From SHZI01 sp964384525 (GTDB lineage: Bacteria > Pseudomonadota > Gammaproteobacteria > Steroidobacterales > GCA-2729495): a stretch of DNA of 10,315 bases. The notes beneath the pieces were generated by a model. That model was not told the DNA's origin and ran no database searches. It was given only the letters and a program-made list of their open reading frames with translations. Position 1 is the first letter of the stretch; each line of letters opens with the position of its first letter. The stretch lies in contig CAYLKO010000074.1 of assembly GCA_964384525.1 (NCBI GenBank), forward strand, positions 1-10,315. Direction: 5' to 3'. The translations under genes and the position numbers were made by a program. Shown in pieces: positions 6,659 through 10,315 of the stretch.

Positions 6659-9631
6659 CTAGCCGGTGTTGCGCATCCCGGCGGCAATGCCGTTGATCGT
6701 CAACGTGAGCGCATAGCGCAACCGGGCCTTTTCGGCAGCCGAAAGTTTCTGCTGGCGGCTGCGCGCCAGCAGCTCGACCTGCAGATAGCTCAGCGGATCC
6801 ACATAGGGATTGCGCACCGCGATGGAGCGCTGCAGGACGGGCGAGTTGTTCAGCAATGCCTTCTCGCCGGTAACCTGCAGCACCAGCCGGCAGGTGCGGG
6901 TGAACTCCGTCGACAGGAGCTTGAATATCCGCCGGCCGATGTCGGCATCCGGCAGTCGCAGGGCGTATTGGCGGGCAATCTGGAAGTCGGCCTTGGCCAG
7001 CGTCATTTCGATGTTGGCGATCGTGCTCTGGAAGAACGGCCAGTGCTGATACATCTCCTGCAGCAGCCCCAGCTGCTGACGACGGCGGGCAATGGGCGCC
7101 GCGTCGATGAACCGTTCGAGCGCCGAACCGACGCCCAGCCAGCCTGGCAGCAGATGACGGCTTTGCGTCCAGCCGAACACCCAGGGAATGGCCCGCAGGT
7201 CATCCAGGGTTTTTGAACCCTGCTTGCGCCGTGCCGGGCGCGAGGCAATCCGCAGATGCTGGAATTCCTCCACCGGCGTGGCCTGCGAGAAGTAGGCCAG
7301 GAAACCATCGGTGCCGTGCACGACCTGCCGATACGCCGCCATGGCGAACCCGGACAGCTCCGCCATGGTGCCCATCCAGATGGCCTCCCGGTCCTGCGCA
7401 CTGCCCGCACGGGGACGAGCACCTTTTGCCCCGGCTGGTGGTGGCAGGCTGGCCACGATGACGGCTGCAGTCGCCAGTTCCAGGCTGCGCATCGCGATGT
7501 CGGGCAGGCCGTACTTGGACGACACCACCTCACCCTGTTCGGTGATCTTGATGCGGCTGGCAACCGTGCCGGCAGGCTGGGCGCGAATGGCCTCATGACT
7601 GGGGCCGCCGCCCCGGCCGACGCTGCCGCCACGGCCATGGAACAACTGCAAGGCCACGCCATGGGCGCGGGCGACATCCCACAGCCGCTCCTGCGCCTGA
7701 TACAGCTCCCAGCCCGATGTCAGGATGCCGCCGTCCTTGCTGCTGTCCGAATAGCCGATCATGATTTCCTGGACATCGCCCTGGGTGGCCACGATCGCGC
7801 GATACACCTCGTTGCCGAGGAGCTGGTCGAGCACGTCGGGCGCGTTGCGGAGGTCGTCGATCATTTCGAACAACGGCGCCACCCGGACACCTGCCAGGCC
7901 GAGGCCCGCCTGTCGGGCGAGAACCATGACGGCCAGGATATCGCTGGCGGCACACGCCATGCTGATCACGAAGGAACCGATGGACTGCGGACTGATCTGG
8001 TCGATGGCCCGGCGCGCCACCCGAAAGACATTCAGCGTTTCGGTGGTCTCCGGACTGTAGTTGGCGTCTGCGGCCACCAGGGGCCTGGGATTGTCGAGCT
8101 CCGCGATCAGCCACGAGAAGCGGGCGGTCTCGTCCATGCGTGCGTAATCCGGCTGCCTGCCCAGGCTTTGGGTGATTTCGGCCAGCGCGGCGACATGGTG
8201 TGCGCTGTGCTGGCGCAGATCCAGTGCGGCGAGGTGCAAACCGAAAACACGAACCTGGCGCAGCAGACGGTTGATGCTCGAAGCCGCCAGATCCGCCTTG
8301 CCGGCACGGAGGCTGTCACGGACCAGACGCAGGTCGGCCTCCAGCTCGTCACGACTGCTGTAGCCGGGCCTGCCCGTCGCCGTGGGCGACGGGAGTGACG
8401 GGCGGATCGGGATCAGCTCGCGCGGGCCCATGGCGCCTGGCGCACCGGGTATCCCGGCGGCGCCCAGGAGGTCGGCATTGCGGGCGAGCGTGTGCTCCAG
8501 ACGCCGATACATGAAGGAGAGTTTCTGGCGCCAGGGCTCCTCGGGGTTTCGCCGGAAAATTTCCGTGGCGGTGACCGGCATCGCCTTGCGGTCGCGCTCG
8601 ATCGAGGCCAGCAGTGCCCGACCCGGTGGTGCGAAGCGTTCCGATCCGCTCATGCGGCGCGAGAGATCGGCGACTGCCACCAGATACTTGCGCAGCACCA
8701 GGCGCTGATGCCGGCACAGTGTCTCCCACGTGACCGCCGCCGTGACGTTGGGATTGCCGTCCCGATCGCCACCAACCCAGCTGCCAAAGCGCAGCGGCGG
8801 GTTCAAGTCTTCCCGCAAGCCGACTCCGGGGAAGTTCAGTTGCAGTTGCCGGTCCAGTTCTTCGAGCAGGTCCGGGACGGCATCGAAAAGCGTGGCGTCA
8901 AAGTAGTACAGGGCATTGCTGACTTCATCGCGTACGCGCAGGTTGCTGTGACGGGCTTCGTCGGTCAGCCAGATGGCTTCGACCTCGGCAGCCAGGCTGC
9001 GCATCAATGGATTGCGGCGGCTTGCCGGCAACGCGGGATCGTCGAGCGCAGTGAGCAGGCCGGCAACCCGCCGGTGCTTCTCCAGCAGCGTGCGGCGCGC
9101 CGCTTCGGTTGGATGGGCGGTGATCACCGGAACCAGATCCATCCGGTCCACCACCGCCTGCAGGCGCTGGCGAAAGGCGGCAGTGCCACTGTCCGGATGC
9201 CCGGCCTTGATCTGGCGCAGGGTGCGGGCAATCGAGCCGCTCTGTGGCTGATCGGGCGTGTGCAGCTCGTAGAACCGCTTGCGGCGGATGCGGTGGTGTT
9301 GTTCGGCGATGTTGACGAGCTGGAAGTACACCGAGAAGGCGCGAATCACGCCGATGGCGTCGGCGGCGGACAACCCACTCAGCAGTTTCTTCAGCTGACG
9401 CTCCGTTGCCATGACCGGCTGTGACCGGAGCTGCTGATCCCGGAGTCGTTTGCAGAGGGCGCGCACCCGCTCTTCGACTGCAAACAGGTTTTTTCCACCC
9501 AGCCGCTTCCGCGAGTCGCCGCGCAGATCACCCAGCAGGCGGGTATCGTTCCGCAGAGGCAGGGTGCTGTCGATTTCATGATGTCTGGCAGCGGCGCGAA
9601 CCGGTTTTCCGGATGACTTTCCGTTGGGCAT
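6659..9631 (-). CDS. ppc: Phosphoenolpyruvate carboxylase
   Basis: A 990-aa cytoplasmic homotetrameric enzyme that carboxylates PEP with bicarbonate to oxaloacetate, replenishing the TCA cycle. Signatures: VITAHPTEAARR at 169-180 (catalytic His173), GSWVGGDRDGNP at 283-294, GYSDSSKDGG at 626-635, the glycine loop FHGRGGSVGRGGGP at 664-677, WTQSRHLLPGWLG at 821-833, and the family C-terminus MRNTG. K880, R940 and N988 fit the aspartate feedback site of the E. coli enzyme (K773, R832, N881 as recalled), so aspartate inhibition is expected. It is about 100 residues longer than E. coli Ppc, mainly from an N-terminal extension of about 25 residues, a Pro/Gly-rich insert near 388-424, and a Gly/Ala/Arg-rich loop near 731-748. 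The start at 9631 has GGAGG 9 nt upstream. It diverges from the CBS gene, with a shared 200-bp regulatory region. Confidence 0.97.
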   Translation of the reverse strand: MPNGKSSGKPVRAAARHHEIDSTLPLRNDTRLLGDLRGDSRKRLGGKNLFAVEERVRALCKRLRDQQLRSQPVMATERQLKKLLSGLSAADAIGVIRAFSVYFQLVNIAEQHHRIRRKRFYELHTPDQPQSGSIARTLRQIKAGHPDSGTAAFRQRLQAVVDRMDLVPVITAHPTEAARRTLLEKHRRVAGLLTALDDPALPASRRNPLMRSLAAEVEAIWLTDEARHSNLRVRDEVSNALYYFDATLFDAVPDLLEELDRQLQLNFPGVGLREDLNPPLRFGSWVGGDRDGNPNVTAAVTWETLCRHQRLVLRKYLVAVADLSRRMSGSERFAPPGRALLASIERDRKAMPVTATEIFRRNPEEPWRQKLSFMYRRLEHTLARNADLLGAAGIPGAPGAMGPRELIPIRPSLPSPTATGRPGYSSRDELEADLRLVRDSLRAGKADLAASSINRLLRQVRVFGLHLAALDLRQHSAHHVAALAEITQSLGRQPDYARMDETARFSWLIAELDNPRPLVAADANYSPETTETLNVFRVARRAIDQISPQSIGSFVISMACAASDILAVMVLARQAGLGLAGVRVAPLFEMIDDLRNAPDVLDQLLGNEVYRAIVATQGDVQEIMIGYSDSSKDGGILTSGWELYQAQERLWDVARAHGVALQLFHGRGGSVGRGGGPSHEAIRAQPAGTVASRIKITEQGEVVSSKYGLPDIAMRSLELATAAVIVASLPPPAGAKGARPRAGSAQDREAIWMGTMAELSGFAMAAYRQVVHGTDGFLAYFSQATPVEEFQHLRIASRPARRKQGSKTLDDLRAIPWVFGWTQSRHLLPGWLGVGSALERFIDAAPIARRRQQLGLLQEMYQHWPFFQSTIANIEMTLAKADFQIARQYALRLPDADIGRRIFKLLSTEFTRTCRLVLQVTGEKALLNNSPVLQRSIAVRNPYVDPLSYLQVELLARSRQQKLSAAEKARLRYALTLTINGIAAGMRNTG

Positions 9632-9831
9632 CTGGGCGCTCCTCCGTGCTGCACTCCCGCACCACCCGTTGCCGGTGCGCCTGCAGTGCAGGCAGTGTGA
9701 GCCTTTTCTGCCATTGATGCAGGGGGTGGTCCGGACTCGCGCCTGCAGGATGGCGGACGTGCTATCGTGCCAAAAAGTGCAGGTGCGGGAACGGGGGGTT
9801 CCGGCGCTGCAAGCACCAAGGGGAGGGTCTC
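9632..9831. promoter_or_regulatory. Divergent ppc / CBS-gene intergenic region with palindrome and repeated TGCAGG
   Basis: A 200-bp spacer between divergent genes, so it should hold both promoters, although I cannot place -35/-10 pairs with confidence. It contains the perfect 15-bp palindrome GCCTGCA-g-TGCAGGC at 9679-9693. TGCAGG occurs on the + strand at 9687, 9718, 9744 and 9778 (spacings 31, 26 and 34 bp), and CCTGCA at 9681 and 9743. The 10-mer GCGCCTGCAG occurs twice (9677-9686 and 9739-9748). A smaller inverted repeat GGAAC-ggggg-GTTCC lies at 9788-9802, within the likely leader of the CBS gene. Confidence 0.45.
9679..9693. repeat. Perfect 15-bp palindrome, candidate operator
   Basis: The 7-bp arms GCCTGCA and TGCAGGC flank a single central G. 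The position, 48 bp upstream of the ppc start and 139 bp upstream of the CBS start, suits a dimeric repressor or activator acting on ppc or both genes. The binding protein is unknown. Confidence 0.4.
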
Positions 9832-10272
9832 ATGCAGAAAATCATGAAGACGGTCCAGCAGATACTGGGTGGCAAGTCACCGGGTCTGGTGGCAATCGGA
9901 CCGGACGCCAGCGTATACGATGCCTTGCGGCTCATGGCCGACCACGACATCGGCTCGCTGGTCGTTCTCGATGGCGACCGACTGGCTGGCATCTTTTCCG
10001 AAAGGGATTACGCACGGCAGATCGTGCTCCTCGGCAAGTCCTCGAGGGACACGCGGGTTCGGGACATCATGACCCAGAAGGTCATGTGCGTCAGTCCGGA
10101 TCAGACCGTTGACGAGTGCATGGCATTGATGACCGCGAAGCGTGTCCGGCACCTGCCGGTGCTGGCCCACAAGAAGGTCATCGGCGTGATCTCGATCGGC
10201 GATGTCGTGAAGGTGATGCTGTCCGAGCAGCAGCAGGTCATCGAGCACCTGACGCAGTACATCCACTCGTAG
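9832..10272 (+). CDS. Tandem CBS-domain protein
   Basis: A 146-aa soluble protein made almost entirely of one CBS pair (Bateman module), which usually binds AMP, ATP, NAD(H) or similar adenosyl ligands and acts as an energy or redox sensor. CBS1 spans about residues 17-65, with GSLVVLDGDRLAGIFSERDY at 41-60; CBS2 spans about 77-130, with DIMT at 78-81, VRHLPVL at 105-111 and GVISIGDVV at 118-126. There is no catalytic or DNA-binding domain, and the C-terminal tail (131-146) is a short helix. The start ATG has GGAGG 5 nt upstream (9822-9826), with M5 as a weaker alternative. It is transcribed divergently from ppc. A functional link to carbon flux through PEP carboxylase is possible but is inferred only from position. 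Confidence 0.92.
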   Translation: MQKIMKTVQQILGGKSPGLVAIGPDASVYDALRLMADHDIGSLVVLDGDRLAGIFSERDYARQIVLLGKSSRDTRVRDIMTQKVMCVSPDQTVDECMALMTAKRVRHLPVLAHKKVIGVISIGDVVKVMLSEQQQVIEHLTQYIHS

Positions 10273-10315
10273 TGGCGGGCAGCCGCTGCCGGGCAGAGAG
10301 GGGGTTTGTCGGCCT

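Noticed and set aside
7256..8398. 380-codon open frame antisense to ppc, and a similar 310-codon one at 8492-9424
   Set aside because: Both lie opposite conserved PEP carboxylase catalytic motifs and have no recognisable domain; shadow frames.

Overview
The window is GC-rich and densely coding, with typical bacterial spacing and Shine-Dalgarno sites. The gene set (Rnk, NnrS, bacterial-type PEP carboxylase, a two-CBS protein) suggests a proteobacterium, probably gamma- or betaproteobacterial. NnrS hints at exposure to nitric oxide, as in denitrifiers or NO-tolerant relatives. There is no rRNA, tRNA, insertion sequence, CRISPR array or phage gene. The taxonomic call is inference.

Left part, + strand, 2-3891: a molybdopterin enzyme of the pyrogallol-phloroglucinol transhydroxylase / resorcinol hydroxylase type. 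The large catalytic subunit enters from the left edge already in frame, lacking roughly 150 N-terminal residues. Its stop overlaps the start of the small iron-sulfur subunit by one base. A 27-nt gap then leads to an NmrA / quinone-reductase-like NAD(P)-binding protein. The likely theme is redox chemistry on phenolic (polyhydroxybenzene) compounds. The small subunit is the most unusual object here: compared with the Pelobacter protein as I remember it, all four ligands of one [4Fe-4S] cluster are replaced together, leaving ligands for two clusters.

Middle and right part, - strand, 9631 down to 3943: PEP carboxylase (ppc), an SDR oxidoreductase, NnrS and Rnk. ppc, the SDR gene and nnrS are separated by 77 and 31 nt and may be partly co-transcribed. 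rnk has its own good sigma70-type promoter just downstream of nnrS, with an approximately 134-nt leader, and is convergent with the NmrA gene.

Right edge, + strand: a two-CBS-domain protein diverges from ppc. The 200-bp intergenic region holds a perfect 15-bp palindrome and a recurring TGCAGG motif that look like regulator-binding sites. The right part is ordinary metabolic and stress housekeeping; the left module is where undescribed biochemistry is most likely.
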